The notes: a model not told the origin generated them from the letters alone. A DNA stretch of 64,000 nt from Anaerolineales bacterium (GCA_016789305.1 JAEURJ010000013.1:186001-250000); one strand, 5' to 3'; shown: positions 8,175 to 16,798, counted from the first letter of the stretch. Made by a program: numbers and translations.

Positions 8175-9698
8175 ATGCAATTTCTCAACGAACACCTCCT
8201 TAGCCTGATCCTGTTCATCCCGACCTTCGCCGCCTTGATCATGCTTTTCCTGCCGGGCGAAGAAGTCAAACTTCACCGCTGGTTTGCCTTTGCCGCAAGC
8301 CTGATTCCTTTGGGACTCACCATCTATTTATGGAATCTGTTTGACTCCAACAAAACGGGATTTCAATTTCAGGAAAGCTATGTTTGGTATGAAGCCATCC
8401 ATTCCTCCTTCCACCTCGGCGTGGATGGAATTTCGCTTTCGATGGTTTTACTCACGACGCTGTTGACTCCGCTCGCCATCCTCGCTTCCTTTACCGTAAG
8501 CGACAAGGTCAAAGCGTTCTTCATGCTTTTCCTTTTCCTTGAAACGGGCATGCTTGGCGTCTTTCTCGCACTCGACCTGTTGATCTTCTTCGTCTTCTGG
8601 GAAATTGGTCTCGTCCCAATGTACTTCCTCATCAATCAATGGGGCAGTGCCAATCGGAATTATGCTTCGCTGAAGTTCATGATCTATACGATGGGCGGAT
8701 CGCTCGGCCTGTTATTGGCGATCCAAATGCTCGGCGTTCTTTTTGGGACCTATGACCTGCTTGCCCTCTACCAGCGTTGGAATTCGCTGTCGGCAAGTGA
8801 CATTCTCATGGGAATGCCGGTACACACGATCAAGACGATTGCGTTCTGGGCGTTTGTCATCGCCTTTGCGATCAAAGTTCCGATCTGGCCGTTCCACACC
8901 TGGCTACCCGATGCGCATACTGAAGCTCCCACGGGTGGCTCAATGATTTTGGCGGGTGTATTACTCAAGCTTGGTGCCTACGGCTTCATTCGACTCGTGC
9001 TTCCGTTCTATCCATTGGAATCAAAGATATTTGCAGGCGCGCTTGCTGCATTGGCTGTGGCGGCTATCGTCTTTGGCGCTTTTGCCTCCTACGCGCAAAC
9101 GGATTTCAAGCGACTCGTTGCGTATTCCTCGGTCAATCACATGGGATTTGTGGTGCTCGGTATCGCTGCGGCAGGCCTGGCCGCCGGCACGAACGATGCG
9201 CACATCGCAATGAACGGCGCTGTCCTGCAAATGTTCAATCACGGACTTTCCGCTGCCGGCATGTTTTTCCTCGTGGGTGTAATTTATGAAAGAACACACA
9301 CACGCAACTTGAATGACTTCGGCGGTTTGTTCCCATTGGTTCCAGTGTATGGCGGCATTTTGATCTTCACCAGCATGGCATCGCTTGGACTGCCCGGGCT
9401 TAACGGTTTCGTCTCTGAATTTCTTGTGGTGCGAGGCGCGTACCCGGTGTTGAAGATCTACACTGCGATTTCCATGATCGGTTTGCTTTTCACTGGCGCG
9501 TACATTCTCAAGGGAATCAAGAGTGTGCTGCACGGACCAATGAACGAACATTGGGCGCACGGCGAACATAAGCTTACTGAAATCAATACACGCGAGATCC
9601 TGGTGATGCTCCCGTTGATGGCGCTGATATTGGTCATCGGCGTGTGGCCGGCCTGGATTCTCGACGTCATCAACAAAGCCGTCGTGGCTCTGTTCTAA
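8175..9698 (+). CDS. nuoM: NADH-quinone oxidoreductase subunit M, first copy
   Basis: 507 residues of the antiporter-like NuoM family with about 14 membrane helices. Recognisable motifs include LIFFVFWEIGLVPMYFLI with the conserved helix-5 Glu and PIWPFHTWLPDAHTEAPTGG with the helix-7/8 region. It forms a proton channel in the complex I membrane arm. It starts nine bases after nuoL. A second, clearly homologous but divergent nuoM follows immediately, so this is not a simple recent duplication. Confidence 0.92.
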   Translation: MQFLNEHLLSLILFIPTFAALIMLFLPGEEVKLHRWFAFAASLIPLGLTIYLWNLFDSNKTGFQFQESYVWYEAIHSSFHLGVDGISLSMVLLTTLLTPLAILASFTVSDKVKAFFMLFLFLETGMLGVFLALDLLIFFVFWEIGLVPMYFLINQWGSANRNYASLKFMIYTMGGSLGLLLAIQMLGVLFGTYDLLALYQRWNSLSASDILMGMPVHTIKTIAFWAFVIAFAIKVPIWPFHTWLPDAHTEAPTGGSMILAGVLLKLGAYGFIRLVLPFYPLESKIFAGALAALAVAAIVFGAFASYAQTDFKRLVAYSSVNHMGFVVLGIAAAGLAAGTNDAHIAMNGAVLQMFNHGLSAAGMFFLVGVIYERTHTRNLNDFGGLFPLVPVYGGILIFTSMASLGLPGLNGFVSEFLVVRGAYPVLKIYTAISMIGLLFTGAYILKGIKSVLHGPMNEHWAHGEHKLTEINTREILVMLPLMALILVIGVWPAWILDVINKAVVALF

Positions 9699-9705
9699 GA
9701 GGTGG

Positions 9706-11223
9706 ATGATGAATTTTCCCATCCTGAGTGTAATTACCTTCCTTCCTTTCGCAGCCGGCATGTTGATGTTAGCCATGCCAGCCACGCGGAAGAATGAAGT
9801 ACGTGCGGTGGCGCTCGCTACCGCAGTGATCGACCTGATTCTATCCGCATGGGTCTATCTGCAATACTGGCTTGGCGATATGAGCGGTTATCAATTCATT
9901 GAACAGTATCGCTGGCTTCCCGCGTTGGGCATCAGCCTCAAGTTCGGCGTGGACGGCATGAGCGCTCCGCTGGTGCTGCTCACCGGCATCGTCATGTTCA
10001 CCGGCGTGCTCATCTCGTGGGGTGACGATGATCCGCATGTGATGGCCGGCATTCAAGATCGTCCGCGCGAATTCTTCGCCTTCCTGTTCCTTCTTGCAGG
10101 CGGTGTGTTTGGCGTGTTCGTTTCACTTGACTTGTTCATGCTGTTCTTCTTCTATGAAATCGCCGTGTTCCCGATGTACCTGCTCATCGCCATTTGGGGC
10201 TGGGCCAAGACTCGCGAATACGCGGCCATGAAATTGACTCTCTATCTGTTTATCGGTTCCGTGGTTGCCCTTGTCGGTGCCCTCGTCATGTACTGGACTC
10301 AATATCAAAATACCGGCATTCTCTCCTTCGACATGATCCAAATGGAATCTGCCGGGTTCTCCAGTGCATTTCAATATGCATGGTTCCTGCCGGTCTTCTT
10401 CGGTTTTGCAGTGCTGGGTGGTATCTGGCCGTTCCACAACTGGTCTCCTGACGGACACGTTGCCGCGCCGACTGCTGTTTCCATGTTCCATGCTGGTGTG
10501 TTGATGAAGCTCGGTGCCTTCGCAGCCTTGCGCGTTGGTATCATGCTTCTTCCTGAAGGCGCAAAGCAGTGGTCGTGGCTGGTCATGACTTTTGCAGCAA
10601 TCGCGGTGGTGTACGGTGCGTATATTGCCTTTGTTCAAACAGACTTGAAGTATATGATCGGTTTCTCCTCCGTTTCCCACATGGGACTCGTGGTGTTGGG
10701 TGTTTCGACACTCAATCATAATGGCCTCGTAGGCGCAGGTGTGCAGATGTTCTCACACGGCGTGATGACCGCTCTCTTCTTTGCGATCACCGGTATGATC
10801 TATGACCGGGCGCACACACGAATGATCCCTGAACTCGGTGGAGTTGCGAAGGTGATGCCATTCGCGACCATCGGGTTCATCATCGGCGGCCTTGTCTCGA
10901 TGGGTATGCCTGGGTTCTCCGGCTTCGTCGCAGAATTCCCGATTTTCATGGGTGTGTGGGGCAGGCAATGGCTGGTGGCAGTCGTTGCGAGTATTTCAAT
11001 TGTGATCACGGCGGCCTATATCATGCTCGCCATTCGCAAGGTCTTCTTCAGTGACATGCCTGAAAAACTGGTCGGTCATATTTCGCCCATTACTGCGCTC
11101 GATAAAGTCGCAATTTCAACCCTCTGCTTTTTCATGATCGTCATCGGCATCTTCCCAGCGGTGATGGTTCCGATGATCGAGAAGGGCGTTGAAAATGTCC
11201 TGCGCTTGCTGGGAGGTGCATAA
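9706..11223 (+). CDS. nuoM: NADH-quinone oxidoreductase subunit M, second copy
   Basis: 505 residues, same family as the preceding gene. Conserved segments include LFMLFFFYEIAVFPMYLLIA and GGIWPFHNWSPDGHVAAPTAV; in the latter, NWSPDGH replaces the TWLPDAH of the other copy, so the two paralogues are well diverged. Two consecutive ATGs exist at 9706 and 9709; the second has better spacing from AGAGG. The stop shares one base with the nuoN start. The extra pump subunit, with the long NuoL lateral helix, implies a complex I with four antiporter-like subunits (L, M, M, N). Confidence 0.92.
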   Translation: MMNFPILSVITFLPFAAGMLMLAMPATRKNEVRAVALATAVIDLILSAWVYLQYWLGDMSGYQFIEQYRWLPALGISLKFGVDGMSAPLVLLTGIVMFTGVLISWGDDDPHVMAGIQDRPREFFAFLFLLAGGVFGVFVSLDLFMLFFFYEIAVFPMYLLIAIWGWAKTREYAAMKLTLYLFIGSVVALVGALVMYWTQYQNTGILSFDMIQMESAGFSSAFQYAWFLPVFFGFAVLGGIWPFHNWSPDGHVAAPTAVSMFHAGVLMKLGAFAALRVGIMLLPEGAKQWSWLVMTFAAIAVVYGAYIAFVQTDLKYMIGFSSVSHMGLVVLGVSTLNHNGLVGAGVQMFSHGVMTALFFAITGMIYDRAHTRMIPELGGVAKVMPFATIGFIIGGLVSMGMPGFSGFVAEFPIFMGVWGRQWLVAVVASISIVITAAYIMLAIRKVFFSDMPEKLVGHISPITALDKVAISTLCFFMIVIGIFPAVMVPMIEKGVENVLRLLGGA

Positions 11224-12692
11224 TGTTTACTTCCACCATCTTCGCCTCGATCCTCCCTGAAATTTTGATCCTCACCCTCGGCATCATTCTGCTGATCGTT
11301 GAACCGTTCTGGAAAGCCGAAGCGCGTCGTAATGTAGGTTGGTTGGTCGCGGGTGGACTCTTCCTTTCGATGATCATCAGCCTGCTGCTTGGTCAGCCTG
11401 GCGAACCTGTTTCCGTTCTTGGAGGCATGATTCGTTTCGACTGGCTGGGTTTCTTCTTCAAGATGCTCTTCATGTTCGCGGCGGCGATCACGGCCCTGCT
11501 CATGATGGACCATGAAAAAGCAGGTCAACGCGGCGAAGCGTATTTGCTCTTGCTGGCCTCACTCCTCGGCATGAACCTGATGGCAGTCTCTGCCGATCTC
11601 GTCATGTTGTACCTGTCCATCGAAACAGCATCCATTCCGCTTTATTTGTTGGCAGGTTTCATTATTTCTGACGAACGTTCCACCGAAGCGGGTTTCAAAT
11701 ATCTGCTCTTCGGTATTCTGGCTTCCACGATCATGCTATATGGATTTAGTCTGATCTTCGGATTTGCCGGCACGACGAACATTTACAGCCTCTCTGAGAT
11801 GTTCGCTGCTGGCAAGATCGCGCTTCCATTTTTCTTCGGCCTGCTTGCCCTCCTCATCGTGGGACTTGGCTTCAAGATTTCCGCAGTGCCTTTCCACTTC
11901 TGGGCCCCTGATGTATATCAAGGCGCGCCGACTCCGATTGCCGGGTACCTTTCCACGGTTTCCAAGGCGGCTGGTTTTGCGGTGATTGTTCGCTTGTTCT
12001 TCGTGGCATTTAGTTTCGGCGATAACCTAGCCCTCCTCCAATCCTGGACCTGGACTCTCGCGGTCCTTGCTGCCATCACGATGACAGCAGGTAATCTGCT
12101 CGCATTAAATCAAACCAATATCAAACGCCTGCTTGCTTATTCTTCCATCGGACATGCTGGGTATGCGTTGATCGGCGTGGTGGCGTTCAGTCAATTGGGC
12201 GCAGCGAGTGTTGTCTTTTATCTTGCTGCTTATATTGCAACGAATTTACTAGCCTTTGGTGTTGTCATGGCGTTTAGCCGCGTGACCGGCCTGGAAGAGT
12301 TGGAAGATTATTCCGGTCTCAGCCGCCGCAATCCCTTGATGGGGTTGATGATGTTGGCTGCTTTCCTATCGCTTGCGGGGATGCCTCCCTTCGGCGGTTT
12401 CGTGGCGAAGGTCTTTGTCTTTGCTGCAGGCGTGCAGGCCAATTACACCTGGCTTGTGATCGTGGGTATTCTCAATTCCATCATCGGCGTGTATTACTAT
12501 TTGAATGTTTTGAAATTTGTGTACCTCCGACGCATGCAAAATGAAGATGAAGATAAACACCCGGTCGCTTTGACCCGTCCGTACGCAATTGCCCTGATCA
12601 TTCTGGCGCTGGCAGTGATCCTCGTGGGAACGGTATTCGCCCCGTGGTTCAGCTGGTCAGACGCAGCAGCCTTGAATTTGTTCAGATTTTGA
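11223..12692 (+). CDS. nuoN: NADH-quinone oxidoreductase subunit N
   Basis: 489 residues with about 14 membrane helices. The segment MLYLSIETASIPLYLLAG holds the conserved helix-5 Glu, and KISAVPFHFWAPDVYQGAPTP is the NuoN form of the helix-7/8 signature. It is the proximal antiporter-like subunit of complex I. The ATG overlaps the previous stop by one base, indicating translational coupling. A strong terminator begins at its stop codon, ending the nuo operon. Confidence 0.93.
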   Translation: MFTSTIFASILPEILILTLGIILLIVEPFWKAEARRNVGWLVAGGLFLSMIISLLLGQPGEPVSVLGGMIRFDWLGFFFKMLFMFAAAITALLMMDHEKAGQRGEAYLLLLASLLGMNLMAVSADLVMLYLSIETASIPLYLLAGFIISDERSTEAGFKYLLFGILASTIMLYGFSLIFGFAGTTNIYSLSEMFAAGKIALPFFFGLLALLIVGLGFKISAVPFHFWAPDVYQGAPTPIAGYLSTVSKAAGFAVIVRLFFVAFSFGDNLALLQSWTWTLAVLAAITMTAGNLLALNQTNIKRLLAYSSIGHAGYALIGVVAFSQLGAASVVFYLAAYIATNLLAFGVVMAFSRVTGLEELEDYSGLSRRNPLMGLMMLAAFLSLAGMPPFGGFVAKVFVFAAGVQANYTWLVIVGILNSIIGVYYYLNVLKFVYLRRMQNEDEDKHPVALTRPYAIALIILALAVILVGTVFAPWFSWSDAAALNLFRF

Positions 12693-12719
12693 AGTGCAGG
12701 AGCTTGCTCCTGCACTTTT
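12692..12719 (+). terminator. Rho-independent terminator of the nuo operon
   Basis: A perfect 12-base-pair stem (12692-12703 with 12706-12717), two-base loop, followed by TTTT. It starts on the last base of the nuoN stop codon. Confidence 0.85.
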
Positions 12720-12825
12720 ACAGAAAACTCACGGGCTTGAGAAATGCCCCTCGAAACGGGCAGCAGGTTAAAAGTCTGGGAAAGAAGCGTGTGTGAGGAT
12801 GTCCAAACCAGTTTTTGATTTCTGT

Positions 12826-12855
12826 TTGACATCCCTTTGACCTGTCAGGTATAAT
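12826..12855 (+). promoter_or_regulatory. Consensus sigma-70 promoter of the F-type ATPase cluster
   Basis: TTGACA (12826-12831) and TATAAT (12850-12855) with an 18-base spacer. Predicted transcription start is at about 12862, two bases before the ATG at 12864, so the message should be leaderless. A palindrome-like GACCTGTCAGGTA (12839-12851) overlaps the spacer and the start of the -10 box and could be an operator. Confidence 0.85.
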
Positions 12856-12863
12856 TGTGCGTC

Positions 12864-13145
12864 ATGACACAATCGGACCAAAACAACCGTCAAAATATGG
12901 TTTACACTTTGCTGGTCGTAATGATCGGTCAGGTGGGCTGTTTGACCATCGCGGTCATTCTGGCCTCGGTGTTTGGCGGGTTGTGGCTTGATAAAACGTT
13001 CGACACGAAGCCGGTCTTTACACTGGTTTTGTTATTTGCTGGAATCCCTCTTTCGGTGTTTCTGATGCTGTTTACGGCGCGAAAATCGCTGGCGCGGTTG
13101 AAGGAACAATACGAAACCAAAGAGACAAAAGAAACTACCATTTAG
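12864..13145 (+). CDS. AtpI/AtpZ-like F-type ATPase accessory protein
   Basis: 93 residues with two membrane helices (about residues 14-38 and 48-70) and a short charged C-terminus. The segment GGLWLDKTFDTKPVFTLVLL matches the AtpZ/AtpI-type small proteins encoded at the head of F-type ATPase operons, implicated in ring assembly or Mg2+/Ca2+ handling. The ATG at 12864 is favoured over the upstream TTG, which lies in the -10 box. No Shine-Dalgarno site is possible because transcription should begin about two bases upstream. The gene for subunit a follows 10 bases after the stop. Confidence 0.75.
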   Translation: MTQSDQNNRQNMVYTLLVVMIGQVGCLTIAVILASVFGGLWLDKTFDTKPVFTLVLLFAGIPLSVFLMLFTARKSLARLKEQYETKETKETTI

Positions 13146-13155
13146 GAGGCGGGGC

Positions 13156-14175
13156 TTGGATACCCAAAAACGTACCCCTTGGCGGCGCTGGATCGTTCTT
13201 GCGCTGATGATCGCAGGTTTTATTTTGGGCGGGATTTTTGTTCCTGTTCAACCTGAGATCACGGTCGCTGCCGAAAAATTGATCGAAGAACCGATTGTCG
13301 AGAATTTCCTCGGCCTCGGTCCATTTTATTTGGTGAACACGCTTCCCACATTGGCTGTGACAATTGTCCTGCTGTTGTTGATTGCGTTTGCCACAAATCG
13401 TTCTTTAGTGAAGAGTCAAAAATCTAATCTGGTACCCAGCGGGATTGGAAACGCGATGGAAGCCATCCTCGAAATGTTGTACAACATGACCGAGGGTTCC
13501 GCCGGTACAAAATGGGCGAGGGCGATCTTCCCCTGGTTTGCCACGATCATGATCTATGTGTTGTTCGCGAACCTGCTTAAGTTGATCCCCGGATTTGAGT
13601 CCATTGGTGTAATTCACCACGCTCATGGGGAAGGTCATGCCATTCAACACATGAGTGGATGGGACATGATTCTTCCAGAAAAACTTGAAGAAGGCGGCTA
13701 TATCCTCGCCCCATTCTTCCGCGGTATTTCCGTGGACTTGAACTTCACCCTTTCGCTGGCTTTGATTTCTTTCTTTGCCATTCAGGTGATCGGTGTTCGT
13801 TCGCAAGGCCTGGGCTATTTCAGCAAGTTCTTTAATACGAAGAGAATGTTCAAGGTCCCGTTCTTCGGCGCCATGGACTTTTTAGTGGGTTTATTGGAAA
13901 TCATCTCGGAACTCGCCAAGATCCTTTCGTTCACGTTCCGTCTTTTCGGTAACATGTTCGCAGGTGTGGTGTTGGTGGCTGTAGTGGCATCTCTACTGGG
14001 TTCGATCAGTATATTGCCCGCGATGATCATGATGTTCGAGTTGTTTGTTGGTGTCATTCAGGCGTTTGTGTTCGGTATGTTGACCATGGTGTTCATGGCA
14101 ATGGCCACGCAGGGTCATGGTGATGAGCACGAAGAAGAACATGCTGCCGCGGGTTCTCAAGCTCACGAAATATAA
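13156..14175 (+). CDS. atpB: F-type ATP synthase subunit a
   Basis: 339 residues. Start codon is TTG, supported by AGGAGG six bases upstream and by the lack of a better candidate. Helices in the C-terminal half carry SFTFRLFGNMFAGVVL with the essential Arg that faces the c-ring. A His/Glu-rich C-terminal tail (HGDEHEEEHAAAG) follows the last helix. Subunit a forms the two proton half-channels of Fo. The long N-terminus and the loop rich in His near residues 155-175 make it larger than the E. coli protein. It is followed by the c-subunit gene. Confidence 0.9.
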   Translation: MDTQKRTPWRRWIVLALMIAGFILGGIFVPVQPEITVAAEKLIEEPIVENFLGLGPFYLVNTLPTLAVTIVLLLLIAFATNRSLVKSQKSNLVPSGIGNAMEAILEMLYNMTEGSAGTKWARAIFPWFATIMIYVLFANLLKLIPGFESIGVIHHAHGEGHAIQHMSGWDMILPEKLEEGGYILAPFFRGISVDLNFTLSLALISFFAIQVIGVRSQGLGYFSKFFNTKRMFKVPFFGAMDFLVGLLEIISELAKILSFTFRLFGNMFAGVVLVAVVASLLGSISILPAMIMMFELFVGVIQAFVFGMLTMVFMAMATQGHGDEHEEEHAAAGSQAHEI

Positions 14176-14212
14176 TTAATCATTAGGTTAAATTCTTAAG
14201 GAGGCTTGTAAC

Positions 14213-14452
14213 ATGGATGGAAATATTTTAGATGCTGCCCGTTTTATCGGTGCAGGTTTGGCAATGATCGGTGCGGCTGGCGCAGGTGTGGGGATCGGTT
14301 TGAGCGTGCAGGGTGCCTTGACCGGCATGGCACGTAACCCCGATACCTACGGTAACCTGTTGACCAACATGATCCTCGGCGTGGCGTTCTCTGAATCCAT
14401 CGCCATTTACTGTCTGGTCATCGCATTCCTCATGCTCTTCAAAGTCGTGTAG
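14213..14452 (+). CDS. atpE: F-type ATP synthase subunit c
   Basis: 79 residues, the usual hairpin of two helices with the polar loop ARNPD. The ion-binding carboxylate lies in AFSESIAIY on helix 2. The helix-1 segment GAGVGIGLSVQG lacks the Gln found in the usual Na+-binding motif, so protons are the more likely coupling ion; this is inference from family knowledge. AAGGAGG lies nine bases upstream of the ATG. It forms the rotating ring of Fo. Confidence 0.93.
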   Translation: MDGNILDAARFIGAGLAMIGAAGAGVGIGLSVQGALTGMARNPDTYGNLLTNMILGVAFSESIAIYCLVIAFLMLFKVV

Positions 14453-14471
14453 TTCAAAGGAGCATTGAAAC

Positions 14472-15206
14472 ATGGAAGCTCTTGGTATTAATCTCGGTCT
14501 GCTCATTGTCCAGATCATTGCATTCATCATCGTGTTGCTGACGTTGAATGCCTGGGTGTACAAGCCCATGCTGGACATGATGGAGACCCGCAAACAAAAG
14601 ATCGCGCAAGGCCTGGAAGATGCCCGCATTGCAGCAGAAGCCCGCGCCGATGCTGAAAAGCAGGCAGCCAAGATCCTCGCTGATGCGCAAGCCGAAGCTG
14701 GCAAGGTCGTTCGTGAAGCGACTGACCGTGCCGCCTCTGCCGGCAAGGATGTCAAAGCCGCAGCAGAAGCGGAAGCGGCCAAAGCACGCACTGCTGCTGT
14801 CGCTGAAGCTGAACTCGAACGCAATCGCATCCTCGGTGATCTGCGCGGACAGGTGGCAGCCCTTGCAATTGCCGCCGCCAACAAGCTGGTCGGCGAAGCT
14901 TTGGATGAAAAGAAACAGCACGCCCTCATCGACGAATTCTTCACCGGCGTGAAATCCGGCAAAGTTGTGGTTTTGGATGACGCTTCCTTCAAAGGTAACT
15001 CTGCTGAAGTGACCAGCGCGCTTCCTCTCACCGACAAGGAACAGGAATCCGTGAAGAAGGAAGTCCTCGCCAAGTCTGGTGCCAAAGACATTGCCTTCCA
15101 TGTCGATCCTTCCATTTTGGGTGGGTTGGTCGTGAAGATCGGCGACAAAGTGTTGGATGGTTCTGTTTCCGGCAAACTTGAAGGCCTTCGACAGACATTG
15201 AAGTAG
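14472..15206 (+). CDS. atpFH: F-type ATP synthase b-delta fusion
   Basis: 244 residues. The first ~30 residues form the membrane anchor of a b subunit, followed by a long Ala/Glu/Lys-rich helix to about residue 160 typical of the peripheral stalk. The last 60-70 residues match the C-terminal domain of the delta subunit, with the hallmark DPSILGGLVVKIGDKVLDGS near the end. The N-terminal helical bundle of delta, which caps the alpha subunits in characterised enzymes, appears to be missing. b-delta fusions are known in mycobacteria, but there with a fuller delta. No alpha, gamma, beta or epsilon gene follows; a terminator does. Confidence 0.85.
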   Translation: MEALGINLGLLIVQIIAFIIVLLTLNAWVYKPMLDMMETRKQKIAQGLEDARIAAEARADAEKQAAKILADAQAEAGKVVREATDRAASAGKDVKAAAEAEAAKARTAAVAEAELERNRILGDLRGQVAALAIAAANKLVGEALDEKKQHALIDEFFTGVKSGKVVVLDDASFKGNSAEVTSALPLTDKEQESVKKEVLAKSGAKDIAFHVDPSILGGLVVKIGDKVLDGSVSGKLEGLRQTLK

Positions 15207-15213
15207 AATTTTT

Positions 15214-15242
15214 AAAAAGACCTTGAAAATTAAGGTCTTTTT
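15214..15242 (+). terminator. Rho-independent terminator after the b-delta gene
   Basis: AAAAAGACCTT (15214-15224) pairs with AAGGTCTTTTT (15232-15242) around a seven-base loop, giving an 11-bp stem with a T-run built into the 3' arm. It separates the Fo-type cluster from the V-type operon. Confidence 0.8.
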
Positions 15243-15249
15243 ATTTTCA

Positions 15250-15272
15250 GATGACCCGGGAATCGGGTCATC
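15250..15272. other. Second hairpin after the Fo cluster
   Basis: GATGACCCG (15250-15258) and CGGGTCATC (15264-15272) form a 9-bp GC-rich stem with a five-base loop directly behind the terminator. No T-run follows. It may reinforce termination or protect the 3' end. Confidence 0.5.
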
Positions 15273-15324
15273 TGTCGTTTAACGGGGAAAGATGATTAAT
15301 CCCACAAATACGGTAATTCAACCC

Positions 15325-15353
15325 TTGATTGTCGTGACCTTATCCTTTACAAT
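15325..15353 (+). promoter_or_regulatory. Promoter of the V/A-type ATPase operon
   Basis: TTGATT (15325-15330) and TACAAT (15348-15353) with a 17-base spacer. The predicted start near 15360 leaves a leader of about 38 bases before the first gene. Confidence 0.7.
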
Positions 15354-15397
15354 TGCGAACAATTCATGATCTTTCAGTACTGAGTGAGGTGACCGTT

Positions 15398-15709
15398 ATG
15401 AACGAGAAACACATTCAGCAAGTACTTGAAATTGAAAAACAGGCACAGGAAGTCCAGGAGAAGGCCAAGTTGGCTGCCCAGGATATTCCAGTAAAAGCAG
15501 AGCAGGAAGCCCAGGCTATACTTGCCAGGGCGAGAGCTGATGCGAATGAGGAGGCGCGCAAGATCATTGCGAGTGCGCAATCCAACGATGCGTCGGGTCA
15601 GATCACTGCTGATATTGCCTCGAAGAATAGCGAGTTTGAAACACTTGCGAAAAAGAACTTCGACAAGGCGGTTTCGTTCGTTCTTGAACGTGTCATTGGC
15701 AGAGCATAG
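15398..15709 (+). CDS. ahaH: V/A-type ATPase subunit G/H (peripheral stalk)
   Basis: 103 residues from the ATG at 15398, which follows GAGGTGA; an upstream in-frame ATG at 15353 falls in the promoter. The protein is almost wholly charged alpha helix (Glu, Lys, Ala and Gln rich), as expected for the coiled-coil partner of subunit E in the peripheral stalk. Sequence identity in this family is low, so the call rests on composition, length and first position in a V-type operon. Confidence 0.75.
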   Translation: MNEKHIQQVLEIEKQAQEVQEKAKLAAQDIPVKAEQEAQAILARARADANEEARKIIASAQSNDASGQITADIASKNSEFETLAKKNFDKAVSFVLERVIGRA

Positions 15710-15712
15710 AAG

Positions 15713-16798
15713 ATGGCGAGCGGCGTCTCTGGTTATGCGGCGATCAGTACGAGAGTGCGGGCAATGTACTCTGATTTGCTCACACCGCAAGACATGGCAC
15801 GGCTGAGCGATTCCCCAGATTTCCCTTTCCTAATTAGCGCGTTAAAAAATACCCCGTATGGGAAATATCTATCGGGGATCAAAGATAATGAGCTGACTCC
15901 GCGCCGTGCCATTCTTCAGATCAAGAACAGGCTGGCGGCTTCTTTTTCGAGTGTGGTGCAGCAGGCCCCGGAGCAAACGCGGCCGCTGGTAAAACAAATG
16001 TATCGCTATTTTGAAGTGGGGAATTTAAAAGCTGTCTTACGCAGTATTCAAACCGTATCATCCTGGAATCCTGATATTTCCACCTGGGAACGTGTACACG
16101 AGGTGTTATTCCCTTTTGGTTCATTTTCCACCATCCCTGCACAGGCGATGGTGGAATCGGGAAGTATTGCTTCGGCTGTGGAATTACTGCGCGGCACACC
16201 CTACGAGACAGCTGTCTCGTTTGCGATGAAGCGGTTCTCCACTGAACAGAATCTATTTCCGCTCGAAGTGTCTTTGGATCTGGATTATTGGCGTCGTTTG
16301 TGGGCCGAGGTCAGGCAGCTTAAGGGGAAGGATCGCGAAATGGGCGGGAAGCTGGTTGGTTCCCTGCTTGATCTGAATAATTTGATGTGGGTAATTCGTT
16401 ACAAGATTTATCACAAGCTTTCAGAGGAAGAACTCATCAATTACACCTTGCCGTTTGGCTATCGCGTCAGGGATGAGGACGTGAGATCCATCGCAGCTGG
16501 TGCCGATATCGCCTCGGTTGTTTCGCGCATTTACCCGGGCATTGCGGATGTAAATGTATATCTTGAAAATCCGCAATCCGGTCTGCCCAAGCTGGAACAT
16601 CAACTTAAGCAACAGGTAATGAAACAATGCGTATCGGCGTTTATTGGCGATCCATTCCACATTGGCCTGCCGCTGGCTTATTTGGTGTTAAGTGATTTCG
16701 AAATACAGGATCTGATCGTTTTAATTGAAGCCAAATCTTCCTCGCTAGACGATGAAGATTTCCGCCCGTTGATGCTAAAAACAAATATCGTTCAATAA
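15713..16798 (+). CDS. ntpC: V/A-type ATPase subunit C (d-type)
   Basis: 361 residues, soluble and mostly alpha-helical, the normal size of the funnel-shaped subunit that joins the central rotor to the proteolipid ring. The start ASGVSGYAAISTRVRAMYSDLL and the segment LNNLMWVIRYKIYHKLS agree with the vATP-synt_AC39 family. It begins four bases after the preceding stop. It lies between the stalk and the membrane subunit I, the standard place in bacterial V-type operons. Confidence 0.88.
   Translation: MASGVSGYAAISTRVRAMYSDLLTPQDMARLSDSPDFPFLISALKNTPYGKYLSGIKDNELTPRRAILQIKNRLAASFSSVVQQAPEQTRPLVKQMYRYFEVGNLKAVLRSIQTVSSWNPDISTWERVHEVLFPFGSFSTIPAQAMVESGSIASAVELLRGTPYETAVSFAMKRFSTEQNLFPLEVSLDLDYWRRLWAEVRQLKGKDREMGGKLVGSLLDLNNLMWVIRYKIYHKLSEEELINYTLPFGYRVRDEDVRSIAAGADIASVVSRIYPGIADVNVYLENPQSGLPKLEHQLKQQVMKQCVSAFIGDPFHIGLPLAYLVLSDFEIQDLIVLIEAKSSSLDDEDFRPLMLKTNIVQ

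Noticed and set aside
9021..9785. Minus-strand frame of 254 codons opposite nuoM
   Set aside because: Antisense to a well-conserved gene, His/Gln-rich with no domain.
14228..15175. Minus-strand frame of 315 codons opposite the c and b-delta genes
   Set aside because: Entirely antisense to two clear ATPase genes; Ser/Ala-rich composition is that expected of the reverse of an Ala/Glu-rich coiled coil.
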